Shown in pieces: positions 1 through 10,367 of a stretch of 64,000 nucleotides of DNA (within the stretch, counting starts at the first letter, position 1; every line of letters starts with the position of its first letter). The position numbers and the translations under genes are program-made. Below the pieces are notes generated by a model. The model searched no databases, was not told the DNA's origin, and saw nothing but the letters and a program-made list of their open reading frames with translations. Origin of the DNA: Warburgia ugandensis (Eukaryota; Streptophyta; Magnoliopsida; Canellales; Canellaceae); the NCBI GenBank assembly GCA_035236585.1, contig CP141132.1:52145880-52209879 (forward strand), written 5' to 3'.

Positions 1-519
1 CTCACCAATGAGAAAAGGTATTTCAAAATGAGAAAACCCCAGATGTCACCCTCTAAAGAAATCATATCTTGAACTCACTACCCCTCTCAAATAAACAAGC
101 CTATATATATCCTTCAAAACTGTCCAAGCTCCCCTTAGAAAAGGCCTCTTGCTCTCTTCCTCCTTCTCTGAACATAAAATGTTCAACTCTCCTTCCAAAA
201 CCAAACAAATTTCCAAATAGAAACACAGCTCCTTGTAACCTTTTAAAACCCAAATGTCTCTCTTTCTCTTCCAAGTGAAACACATCTTAGCTTCCCCTTC
301 AAAATATACAGTATTGTTTTCCTCCCTTCTAAAAATCACATGTGACATTTTCTTCTAATATGTGAACATATTCCTCTTAAAAATGCATCTTTTCCATCCC
401 AAGATAAACATGTTTTCCCTTTCCTAAGTGAAGTGTCCCCCTTCTCAAAATTGTCCTTACACAATCATCTTAATTAGACCAATTCTAGCCAATCCTTTCA
501 CGAATGCTAAAACCATTCC
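1..519. other. Non-coding, pyrimidine-biased AT-rich stretch
   Basis: No gene is seen. The plus strand alternates C/T-rich runs with short A-runs at irregular intervals of roughly 25-35 bp, which looks like a very degenerate tandem repeat. A 100-codon minus-strand open frame (46-348) exists only because the strand is purine-rich. It shows no domain and is biased in composition, so it is not called as a gene. Confidence 0.4.
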
Positions 520-1140
520 ATGGATTTTCTAAAGTCACTAAGTAGCTTCTAAAGTATTATGATATACACATATTTATTACAATTAATGCCCTTAGAAATT
601 ATATTTTTAATCCTTTAAATCACTTAATTAGGGTTAAATGGAGAAATTTTGCATTTTTAATGTTTTAAAACCCTAAAAAAATCTAATCCATCATCTAAGA
701 AAATATTCCTTGGATATATATTTTGAAAGCTAAGAATGGGAGTGTTTAAAGTTTTTAAGACTATTAACAGATTAAAGAAGGTCAATGATAGTCTAGCCTT
801 GAATAGTCAAGATATCTTTAAACATCTCTTGAAATGTATCACTTTAAGCATGACTAGTCATGGATGAGAAGATATCATTAATACAAATATGTTCAATGGT
901 TAGGATTTTTCAAAATGATCTTTTTTGAGCCAAGATCAAAAGATATGTATTTCAATCTCTATTGGATGTGTTAAATTAAATCAAGATAATTACATGAGAT
1001 GATGACTTGGGCATTCCAGATCTGTGCTTTGATGATTAAGGAAGGATTAGTCAAGATTTTTCTAAGTAAGCATGTAAAAAATATCCCTTTCTAAGGTTGA
1101 GTTAGTCTATGGGTCAAAGGTGGACCAATGGGGATGAATT
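520..1140 (+). repeat. Left arm of a diverged inverted repeat
   Basis: This arm matches the reverse complement of about 4376-5010 over several hundred bases. Recognisable shared blocks include the one around 635-700 (ending in AAACCCTAAAAAAATCTAATC) and one around 970-1005 (TTAAATCAAGATAATT). The arms are clearly diverged by substitutions and small indels. Between them lie about 3.2 kb, including a solo LTR. They could be long terminal inverted repeats of an old Mutator-like or foldback transposon, or two copies of one repeat in opposite orientation. No transposase was seen. Confidence 0.55.
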
Positions 1141-1701
1141 TAAACAAGAGAGTTAGAGGGAAGCATAATATAGGAAACAAAAGAATTGATTTTTTGGAAC
1201 CTGGAAATCTCATCACATCTTGGGCTACTAGAGAGGAGTTTTGGAACATGGTGGACATATTTCACTTAGGAAAGTGGGGCGAAAAAGAAGTTATAAAGAT
1301 TTTCTAGAAAGGGAAGAGAAAATGACATGTTTTGCATGTTTTCTATTGTGGAGTTGCTAAGTGTCTTTAATATTGGAGATAGGGGAAGCTAATTAGAAGT
1401 TGGCTGCTGATTTCTATTAGGATGCTTCCACAAATTTAGGAGTGGGACAGCTAGCTATAGAAGGTGGAACAGTTTCCTAAGTAGAGAAATGTTGAATGTT
1501 GGGGGAAAATCTAGTTAAGTATGGAATGGCTAGAAAACATGTTGAAGAAGGATTGGAGCTGCTATTAGAGGGAAGGTTTCTAATTAGCAGAGAGTAGGTT
1601 TTGTGGTACATAGTTTCCGAAGGAGTCAAGTAAAATATGTTGAAAGTGGGGAAATTTCCAAAAGTCTTGGAGGCTTCCACTTTCTTTGCTGACTTAAGCT
1701 T

Positions 1702-1732
<31 letters not shown>

Positions 1733-2208
1733 GAGTAAAATATGTATATATATCTCTCTGGTTAGGAACCTCGCTCACTTAAGCTAAAGTATGATTAGTT
1801 TTCCAATTAATTTTGTGCTAGTTTTATGATGATTTTCTCATTAGTTTCAAGCATATTTTTTTATCTTAATTATGAGCAGCTAAATCATCCATCTAGGGTG
1901 AGGATGAAAAAACATTAAATTAGTAACTTTCTTCATGTATGTGATCAATTGATTTAAGAATTTTAATTATCAGTACTCATGATATGCCACATAACTTTAT
2001 ATACATAATTACTACTCTTTTCCATATAAATTATGATGTATTTTTCATAGTTTAGGGACTAACTTATGTATAGTATTTGAATGATAATTAGTATAATTCT
2101 TAGATAGTTTGTGATGGTAAAAAGTACAAGCTATTCTTTGAATCCATACTAATTAAGCTGGGAAAATTATTAGAATTAAGAAAATATAAGAATTTGAAGT
2201 TTTAACAC
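1141..2208. other. Unassigned AT-rich spacer
   Basis: No gene or recognised element is seen. It contains a TG dinucleotide run at 1702-1728. It lies between the left inverted-repeat arm and the solo LTR, so it would be interior sequence if the arms are transposon termini. Confidence 0.4.
1702..1728 (+). repeat. (TG)n microsatellite
   Basis: Uninterrupted TG dinucleotide run of about 13 units. It is a possible length-polymorphic marker. Confidence 0.9.
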
Positions 2209-3972
2209 ATATGATAAGTGTCCAATTTTTTGTCAAAAGTACCCAATTAGTAGTTAGTCAATGTGTTTATAAATTATAGGGTATTATCCTAGATTTTTTT
2301 TAGAAATTCATAACACATGTATTTCTGACCTAATAATCCAAAAGATTGATATTTTGTAGGTTCAAAAGCTTATCCAAAGTAAGTATATAAATTATCAAAA
2401 TTTTCTAGAATTTAATTAGTGTTTTTAATCTTTTGTAGGTAGCAAGATGCTGATGCAACGGTCGAGATCAATCAAGATGTGAATTGATGATCAAGATCAA
2501 GCAAGGGTTCAAGATCATTTCAAGGTGGGTAAAGGAGTTCAAGAAAGCAATTAAAAGAATTAAAGGTGATTAGAATGGAATTCATACAATTTCATTACCT
2601 TTGCATGACAATTGGAGCATTCATTTAAGCTACCTTAGTCATACAAGCCATGCAGACCTTTAAATCCAAGGGACTAAGCCACTCAAGCCCCCAAGCAAGG
2701 AGCCATCAATGTAAGCCTTGAAGCCATCTAAGCCAAGCAACATGGAACCACATGATTGGAGGAGATTTCAAGCACTTATCTTATGCAAAAATTGTAGATT
2801 TTCAAGAGGATAATTAGGAAGTTGGGTGAGTATCAAACAAGGTAGGTAGCACGCAAAGTGGACCAATGAGAGAAGAGCCCTTAATTTTTTATCTTTCCAC
2901 CTCTTTCCTTCTCTCTCTATCACCATCTATGGTACACCATGCATGGAACATTGGTGGAGGCACCTCCTTGAAAAGTGATGCCTCCCACCTTGGTAGTTCC
3001 TTAAGGTTTTCCCACTTCATCCTATGTCCTTTTCATTTTCCTAATTCATCTTCCACTCACCTTCTTAATTCCACCCAGATTCTTTCCCCATTCTTATATC
3101 ATCTTACCTTACCCATTAGGACTCCTTAAAAAGGTGGAACCTCCATCCTTACATTGCTCCCCTAGGGTTTCAACCTTCAAAGCTCCACAGCTCCCTCCAT
3201 GGCTGCTTCTCCACTTGATGCTCCATGTCTCCATCCTCCTTTACAGCCTTCCAAGTTGAATTCTTCCAAGTTTTAGGTTGGTTTTGCTTGCTCTTTTACA
3301 TTCCTTGCTTCTTGTTTTGATTTCTAATTTCATGCTTCTTATTCTTTTACTTGATTTCCTTCCTTGTTTGCTTCTAATTTTGTACTTTAGATCCTTGTAT
3401 CATAAGGCTATCAATTTCATGCAGTGAGATCCAAAAGATGGTAACCTTAGGATCAAGTTAGTTGTTCTTTGTTCTTACTTCAACTCCTTGTCATTCAAGT
3501 GCTTATTCCTTGCCCATATTTTGTTCCCATCTCTTTCAGTGTCTTTTCTCTTCGCTTCTATCTTGGATTCACAAGCACACAATCTTGAATATCTATTGAA
3601 TAGTGAGTGTTGAATTGAGGTTTCAGGTTATTTTTGTGTTTTAGAAGAGGGCACAATTTTCTTTATATGTTATTGTAATATGCACTCCATTTAATTGAAT
3701 GCATGTTAGTTAGGAAAGTTTTTAATTTTATTTAAGATTTTTTTAGAAAGTTTTCATTTAGTTCATGTTTCTAATTCCATTCATGTTTCCTTTTTCATTT
3801 CATTTAAATTCCTAGTTTAAATCAGATGCAATCTTTCTTTAGGTAGGATAAGTAATCTAAAAAAATTCCAATCAACATATAAAATAGTGAGATTACTTGT
3901 GGAATTGACCTCTCTTGCATGCAAATTACTACATTGATTCAGGCGCTTGCAAGTAATTTTCAATCTACACCA
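2209..3972 (+). mobile_element. Solo LTR, Athila-like family
   Basis: This resembles the 5' LTR of the Athila element at 13440. The first 200 bp share GATAAGTGT, then AATTCATAACACATG(T)ATTTCTGACCTAATA, the GATATTTTGTAGGTT block and the GATCAA-rich segment. The end shares the block with ATTGACCTC and GCGCTTGCAAGT. No primer site or internal region follows, so it is a solo LTR. The start is placed within a few bases of 2209-2212. The best flank comparison, ACATA against ATATA, is weak as a target-site duplication. No TATA box equivalent to the one at 14825 was found. Confidence 0.6.
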
Positions 3973-4300
3973 ATATACATCTTCTTTATTAAATTTCGTT
4001 GTTGTTTTATATACATGTGTTAAAATAAATTAATGTTGCTTCTATATGAATGCTTATAATTAGTAATTTGGTGGATTCCATAATCCTAGATTTATAATTA
4101 AGTGAATTTACCCATTTTAGTGTAGTTTGTCTTTAATTAGATCATTTCATTTATTTAACTTTGCTTGGCCAAGTTAATATAGTCTAATTTGTATTCTGAT
4201 TAATATTCCCAATTTTCAAATTGATTCATCGTGGGATTGACCCATACTTGTACATCTATACTTCAATAGACTCATGTGCTTATTGTAATTTATAAAAAAT
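3973..4300 (+). repeat. Second LTR-tail-like segment
   Basis: Just after the solo LTR end, this segment again ends in a block resembling the LTR tail (GGGATTGACCCATACTTG, then CATGTGCTTATTG). It looks like a further partial LTR end placed in tandem. The Athila 3' LTR at 36586-38871 shows a comparable doubling. Confidence 0.35.
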
Positions 4301-4375
4301 AAGAAGATCATATTACAATAGTAATTAGTAAGTTAATATGTCTTTAGATATCTCTAGCTAACGCTTTCTTAAATC

Positions 4376-5010
4376 AATGGATAAGAATCTTTGACCAGTC
4401 CACTAAGTTAGTCTTGTAAGGGGGAATTTTTGACTTGCTATGCTTCAAAACCCTTTATTGAACCTCTTTAATCCTTAAAGAATAAATCTAGAACATCCAA
4501 GGCATCATCTCCCATGCAATTATCTTGATTTAATCCAATTTTTCCAATAAAGGTTGAAGTAGGTTTCTTTTGATTATGAATTGAAAGCATGGATTTTGAA
4601 TGAGCCAAACCATGGAACAATTCCATATTGATGATACCTTCACATCCATGAATAGTCATGCTTAAGTTGACATTTCTAAGAGATCTTGACTACTTATGGC
4701 TAGATCTCCATTGATCTTCTTCAATTTGTCACTAATCTCAAAAACTATAGACATTCATGTGTCATTTTTGAATGTGGATCCAAAGCTTTGTTTGGATGAT
4801 AGATTAGTTTGCTTCTAGGGTTTTCAATGACTGAAAATCATAAATTTCTTCTTGTAAGCCTAATCCTTGCAAAATAAACCCTAATCAAAGAATGATTTGA
4901 ATAACTTAATAGTTTGAAAATACATTTTCTATGGGTATTATTGGCAATAAATCTGTGTGTATTAGTTTTTGCTAATTTTCCTGTGATCATATAATGATTC
5001 CCAAAAGTAA
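4376..5010 (-). repeat. Right arm of a diverged inverted repeat
   Basis: Reverse-complement partner of about 520-1140. The inner edge lies around 4376 and the outer edge is lost close to the CACTA insertion at 5063. A 63-codon minus-strand open frame (4468-4659) falls in it but matches no family I recognise and is probably chance. Confidence 0.55.
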
Positions 5011-5062
5011 ATCTTTCTTAGGATTATCTTTAATTGCATAATTAGTAGACTAAGAAAACAAA

Positions 5063-5092
5063 CACTACTAAAATTTGGGCTTTATAAGATGA
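5063..5092 (+). repeat. CACTA left terminal inverted repeat
   Basis: Starts CACTACTAAAATTTGGGC and pairs imperfectly with 8572-8601. The first five bases and the downstream TATAAGATG block are shared. Confidence 0.75.
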
Positions 5093-5850
5093 CAAATATA
5101 AGATGGTTTTACCATAGTCATCTGATATAAAATTTATATAAGAGGGTTATGATAAACCATCTTATTTAAATAATTGTCTTATATAAATTTATATAAGATG
5201 GTTCTTGAAAATCATCTTATATTATGCTACTAATATAAGATAGTTTTCCAGAACCATCTTATATTATTAGCATAATATGAGATGATTTTCAAGAACCCTC
5301 CTATATTTTAAAATAATATAAGAGAGTTTTTAAAAACTATCTTATATAAATTTTAAATAAATCATGGGAAAACCTATGCACTTCACAAGTTTTTAAGATT
5401 TTAAGGGTTCAAAAAATTGGTAAAACTACTTTAATTCATATAAGATGGTTATTAATAAACCCTCTTTTATTATTCAAACAAAAATTTAGGCGGGAATGTA
5501 TCGGTTTAAAAGTGACCTTTAATATAGGATGGTTTTTGGAAACCTGTCTTATATAATTATTCAAATATAGGATGATTTTTAAATAACTGTCCTATATTCA
5601 TAGCAATATAGGATGACTTTTACAAAACCATCCTATATTCATGTGAGTAAATGATGGTTTTCTAAAAATCGTCCTATATATGTTTTTAAATATAGCATGG
5701 TTTTTGAAAAATCATATTATATTCCTAAAGAATATAGGACAGTTTTGAAAAATCATCCTATATTCGTAATGAATATAGGATGGTTTTTGAAAAATTATTC
5801 TATATTAAAATAAATATAGGATGGTTTTTACAAACTGTCCTATATTAACA
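5093..5850. repeat. CACTA left subterminal repeat array
   Basis: A dozen or so diverged copies of a motif of the form TATA(A/G)GATGGTTTTT, alternating with its reverse complement, so that neighbouring copies can fold into hairpins. Spacing is irregular, about 40-60 bp. In En/Spm elements such subterminal motifs bind the element-encoded protein. That role is inferred here. Confidence 0.8.
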
Positions 5851-5879
5851 TCAAATATATCAAAACCCTGCCACCCCCA

Positions 5880-6180
5880 TACAAATTTTTCAAACCCAAA
5901 CCCCCAAAACCCTTAAGGAGAAGAAGAAGAAGAAGAGGAGAGGAGGATGAGAGAGAAGGAGAGAAAGAGGGAAGAAGAAGAAGAAATAGGAGAGGAAGAG
6001 GAGAGGAGAGGAGAGGAGAGTAGAGAAATCACACCCCCCAACCCCCATATAGTGCCCCCACTCCCTACCCCCACAATTTTTTCTAACCTAAAACCCTTAA
6101 GGAGAAGAAGAAGGAGAAGAAGAAGAAAAAGGAGAAGGAGGAGGAGAAGAAGATAGAAGAAAGAAGAAGAGGAAAAGATG
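5880..6180 (+). repeat. Purine-rich tract with a direct repeat inside the CACTA element
   Basis: Two copies of a block ending AAACCCTTAAGGAGAAGAAG (near 5908-5930 and 6089-6115) are each followed by GAA/GAG-rich DNA. The Glu/Arg-rich open frame at 5947-6156 is a by-product of this simple sequence. The block may derive from a captured gene 5' leader, but nothing shows this directly. Confidence 0.6.
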
Positions 6181-6237
6181 TTGGATCAGTTTTCTCTCAT
6201 TAGGTTGGATCTCTCTCATTTCTTGATTTTTTTTTTA

Positions 6238-7400
6238 TTTAATAGTTATAAATGGTTGAAATAGATCATTGTAGATAGCCTCTATTGAGTTTATAATGAC
6301 CCATGTTTTAGATTTTGATGTTTCAGTCAAGAAGACATGCAAAATGTTGCTCGAATATGCATTTTTTACGTATATGTTGCTAATTTTTTGCTTCTTTAAT
6401 GCTTGTAAATACTTAAAATTGATCATTCTAGATAGCCTCCATTGAGTTTAAGAAGGCCCATGTTTTAGATTTTGATGTTTCATTCAAGAAGGCATGCAAA
6501 ATGTTGCTTGAATATGCATTTTTTACTGTATATGTTGTTGATTTAGTGCTTCTTTAATGCTTGTAAATGGTTAAACTGATCATTCTAGATAGGCTTCATT
6601 GAATTTAAGAAGACCCACATTTTCAATTTTGATGTTTCATTCAAGAAGGCATGCAAAATGCTGCTTGAATATGAGTTTGAACCATGTGTTTTTTATTGTA
6701 TATGTTGCTGATCTTTTGCTTCTTTAATGCTTGTACATGATTGAAATTGATTCATTCTAGATATCCTCCATTGAGTTTAAAAAGACTCATGTTTTAGATT
6801 TTGATGTTTCATTCAAGAAGGCATGCAAAATGTTGCAGGATTATGAGTTTGAACCACGTATCTTTTACTGTATATGTTGCTGATTTTCTTCTTTTTTAAT
6901 GCTTGTAAATGGTTGAAATTGATCATTCTAGATAGCCTCCATTGGGTTTAAGAAGACCCATGTTTTAGATTTGGATGTTTTATTCAAGAAGGCATGCAAA
7001 ATGTTTCTTGAATATGAGTTTGAACCATGCATGTTTTACTGTATATGTTACTTATTTTTTGCTCCTTTAATACTTGTAAATGGTTGAAATTGATCATTTT
7101 AGATAGCCTTCATTGAGTTTAAGAAGACTTATGTTTTAGATTTTGATGTTTCATCCAAGAAGGCATGTAAAATGTTACTTGAAGTATGCTTATTGTAATA
7201 AGCATTTGAATGGTAACATTACCATGCATTTTTTACTGTATATGTTGCTAATTTTTTGCTTCTTTAATACTTCTAAATGGTTGAAATTTATTATTCTTGA
7301 TAGCATCCATTGAGTTTAAGAAGTCTCATATTTTAGATTTTGATTCATTCAAGAAGGCATGCGAAATGTTGCTTGAAAAATCAACTTGGAAAAGGTTCAA
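6238..7400 (+). repeat. Seven-unit tandem array inside the CACTA element
   Basis: A unit containing GATCATTCTAGATAGCC, CCATTGAGTTTAAGAAG and CAAGAAGGCATGCAAAATG recurs with anchors at about 6264, 6421, 6579, 6749, 6921, 7092 and 7289. The spacings are 157, 158, 170, 172, 171 and 197 bp. The change from about 157 to 171 comes from an extra segment reading GAGTTTGAACCATGC. The last unit carries an insertion. No continuous reading frame crosses the units. Confidence 0.85.
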
Positions 7401-8069
7401 GATAAGGTTTACTACCTCTTTAGTAAAACCCTATAACCTACAGACTTATAATTACACATGATATTTGAACCTTAGGATCTGTTAATTTTATTGTGTGGTG
7501 CCCTAAACAATAATATGATTGGGAGTGTGGGTATTACATTCTCAGATATATGAGAACTCTCATTTGAGAAGGATTTATGGTCTCCCAATTGAGAAAGGTT
7601 CAATTAATTGACTGACCATCATTCTTACAGTTTTTTACATATCTTAAATGACTCCAACAACAATGTATTAATTTATGTAATATTTTTTGTCTTATGAGTT
7701 GATTTGTGTAGTAAGAGTTACTCCCAATTACATATAGATAACATCAAAATGGAATGGACTGAATATCTTTTGACTTTTAATTTGTAGATATTTGATGTTA
7801 TTGAACATAAAACAATTTTATCACAAAAATAATATTTACAATTACACTAATTGGATGCATGTGTTCCTTTTTTTAATTTAAGTCTATGTATATTTTCTTT
7901 ATTTCACTAAGAAGTGTGTATGGAGAAGTTCAACATGGAATGTTGGAAATGTTGAATATGTGTGAATGTATTTTGTAAAATGATTTGTAGTCTCTAGAAA
8001 TAAAGTGTTGAACTTTAGAAGCTACAAGAATAATGTATAAACAGAAACCAATAAAGCAGCACACAATTC
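7401..8069. other. CACTA interior without recognised content
   Basis: AT-rich and non-coding in all frames. It lies between the tandem array and the right subterminal repeats. Confidence 0.4.
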
Positions 8070-8571
8070 ATGAAGAAAGTATAAGCAATATATGATGATT
8101 TCTGAAAACCATCCTATATTTCTTACAAAACATAGGATGGTTTTTCAAAAACCATCCCATATTTCTCAGAGAATATAGGATGATTTTTCAAAAATCATCC
8201 CATATTTCTCAGAAAATATAGGATGGCTATATATTGTTCTATATGGGACATTTTACTGATAAATATAGGATGATTTTGAAATATCATCCTCTACATACTG
8301 ACAAATATAGGATGGTTTTTCAAAAACCATCCTATAGGATGGCCTATATACTTATCTATATACAAGAGTTTTTGAATAACCACCCTATATGTTTTCAATA
8401 ATATAAGATGGTTTTTGAAAAATTGTCCTATATTTTTTTAGTAATATAGGATGGATCTTGAAAAACATCCTATATTTTTTTCATATTTATAGGAAAAATA
8501 TGATATGGGTATTCATTTTTTAAGACAGCTAGGTATAAGATGGTTTCATAACCATCTTTTATAGCTATTTT
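8070..8571. repeat. CACTA right subterminal repeat array
   Basis: Same palindromic motif family as the left array. The clearest unit, 8306-8336, is a perfect hairpin with two 15-base arms (TATAGGATGGTTTTT and its complement) around one base. The density of self-complementary units makes small-RNA production plausible if the region is transcribed. Confidence 0.8.
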
Positions 8572-8601
8572 TAACCATCTTATAGTCCCATTGCCATAGT
8601 G
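8572..8601 (-). repeat. CACTA right terminal inverted repeat
   Basis: Ends in TAGTG. Its reverse complement starts CACTATGGCAATGGGAC and matches the left terminus imperfectly. Confidence 0.7.
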
Positions 8602-9949
8602 GTGAAAAGATTTTGATTATTCAAATCATCATGACAAACATGATATAATTGGTTCAACAAGCATACATTTCTAAGATAGTGATTAACATTAGAGCCATCA
8701 ATAGGTTGGATATAGACTAACTTCAGTCATGTTGTGATCCACTTAACTAAGTTTTAGACATCTTAGGATACTTCTTGGGCATAGCTTAAATATCTTAATC
8801 CATATTCTTTTGGATTGAGATTGTCTGTTAGACACTATCATGGATCCAATCATAAAACTTATTATTCATTATTATTATCACAAATATAGGGAAATTTTGT
8901 TTAAATCTCTCATATGATCCTAAGTATGTAAAAAGATAAAATAAATATTGAAGTAGATGAAAAAATTATTGTTAGACGTGAACCATATTTATTCTAAATA
9001 GTCATACATAATTTGAAAATATCCACTAAACTAGCCAAAAATTTATTGATTTTTGAAATATTTCATTTTGGGTAAAAGTATTTATAGTTTAGTAAAAACC
9101 AAAATTATCTTTTCATTTTGACAAAAATACCATCGAAAAAGGCTTTTGTGTAGATAACTAAATAAGGGTACTTTAATATTCCTAAAAAAAATTGAATGTT
9201 GCACTAGTCAACAAATCTTATAAAATTGTCTTAGCTAGTCGAAGCAATCTTTAGATCTTAAAATTAAGAGTCCAAATATAATCCAAGTTCTTTTATATGT
9301 CCATATCACATCCAAATCTCATCAAACTATAGCTCTCATTGATTGCCAAGTTTATTGACAACCATAATTAATATAACAGAGTTTCAATAATATAATTGAG
9401 TGATCCACCACCAATTACACTACATGTTGCACTAATTAAGAAAATTACAATCTTGGCATTATATTATTAAGTTATTAACTTTTAAGTTATTTTAGCAAAC
9501 TGCCCTCTTATTTTTCCAAATTCACTTATTTGTCTATGTGGAGCATGGCAAGAAGAACCCTTTGTGTTTTGTGAGCGGCTGAAAAATGATTACAAAAAGG
9601 TGAAAAACTCTCCACCATCCATAGCTATGGAAGAAAAATCATGGAATGGTCACATGATCAAATTAAGAAAACAAAGGGAAAAGATTATGGAAAGAAACTT
9701 ACTTGCAAAAGGCTAACAATTCCATGTCGTTCTCCTATTCCATAGAGGCTAAAATCATCGACACAAAGTTGTGTTTCCACCAAAAAGAAATGAATTGGAT
9801 AGACCTCATGGTTCATTACTTGGTTTATAATTTTAATCAATTGGAATGGAATTATAATTGAAAGTGGATGAAGGAAAGTTAAAAAAAATAATATTGTATT
9901 CCCCTACTAGTCACCCTTTGTCTATTATTTTGAAATACTCCATTTCCCC
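8602..9949. other. Unassigned AT-rich intergenic DNA
   Basis: No gene, LTR end, terminal inverted repeat or tandem repeat was recognised on either strand. Confidence 0.4.
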
Positions 9950-10367
9950 TTAATAGTCACCCTCCCAAAGCATCTTCATCTCTAGACACATACTCATTTC
10001 CCTCAACCTCATTGAAATGGTGACAGCATAAGAGCTTCAAATGGGCCTCACAACTAGGGGACTCTAAGAAATTTCCTCCTACTTATTGACCACACATCAT
10101 GTTGTGAAATTCTTCAATTGTCAAATGAATCTCCCCATCTTAAAAATGGAAAACATGGTCATCCCAAACCCATTAATCAAGGCATGCACTTAAAAGTTCG
10201 ACCTCGTCATGATTTGTTCCATAAAACCTTTCATTGCATAATAGCATTTCAATGAAGACTTCACCACTCTGATTCATCACATTTAACCTTTCAATCAAGT
10301 GTATATTCATCATATCTACCCCTATTACAAAGAATGAAAGAAATGGAAAAGAATTCCTTATCATCAA
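9950..10367 (-). pseudogene. Broken fragment of a plant-specific repeat-associated protein (DUF7745 / plant-mobile-domain-like)
   Basis: Reading the minus strand from 10367, one frame continues across three in-frame stops to about 9950. It includes HDEVELLSACLD, then after a stop WVWDDHVFHF, then after a stop DGEIHLTIEEFHNMMCGQ. The pattern W-x(3)-H-x-F-x-F-x(2)-EI-x(2)-T-x-EEF resembles the start of DUF7745 or plant-mobile-domain proteins, a large family often carried by transposons. The motif is what is seen; the family call is recognition from memory. There is no intact start, and the fragment is surely non-functional. It may be a remnant of a captured gene or of a MULE-type element, but no termini were found. 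Confidence 0.35.

Larger units (their letters stand above)
5063..8601 (+). mobile_element. Non-autonomous CACTA (En/Spm-type) transposon
   Basis: The left end begins CACTACTAAAATTTGGGC and continues to TATAAGATG. The reverse complement of the right end begins CACTATGGCAATGGGAC and continues to TATAAGATGG, so the termini form imperfect inverted repeats with the CACTA signature. Both ends carry subterminal arrays of a short palindromic motif, a hallmark of CACTA elements where transposase binds. The interior of about 2 kb holds a purine tract and a tandem array but no TNP2-like transposase or TNPA-like frame, so it would depend on an autonomous partner. The expected 3-bp target duplication is not evident (AAA against GTG). 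The strand is arbitrary. Confidence 0.8.

Noticed and set aside
46..348. 100-codon minus-strand open frame
   Set aside because: Biased composition from a pyrimidine-rich plus strand, no domain, overlapping frames on both strands.
5947..6156. Glu/Arg-rich open frame
   Set aside because: A by-product of GAA/GAG simple sequence inside the CACTA element.
8306..8336. Stand-alone microRNA hairpin
   Set aside because: Loop of one base and many similar units nearby. It is a transposon subterminal repeat rather than a defined microRNA precursor.
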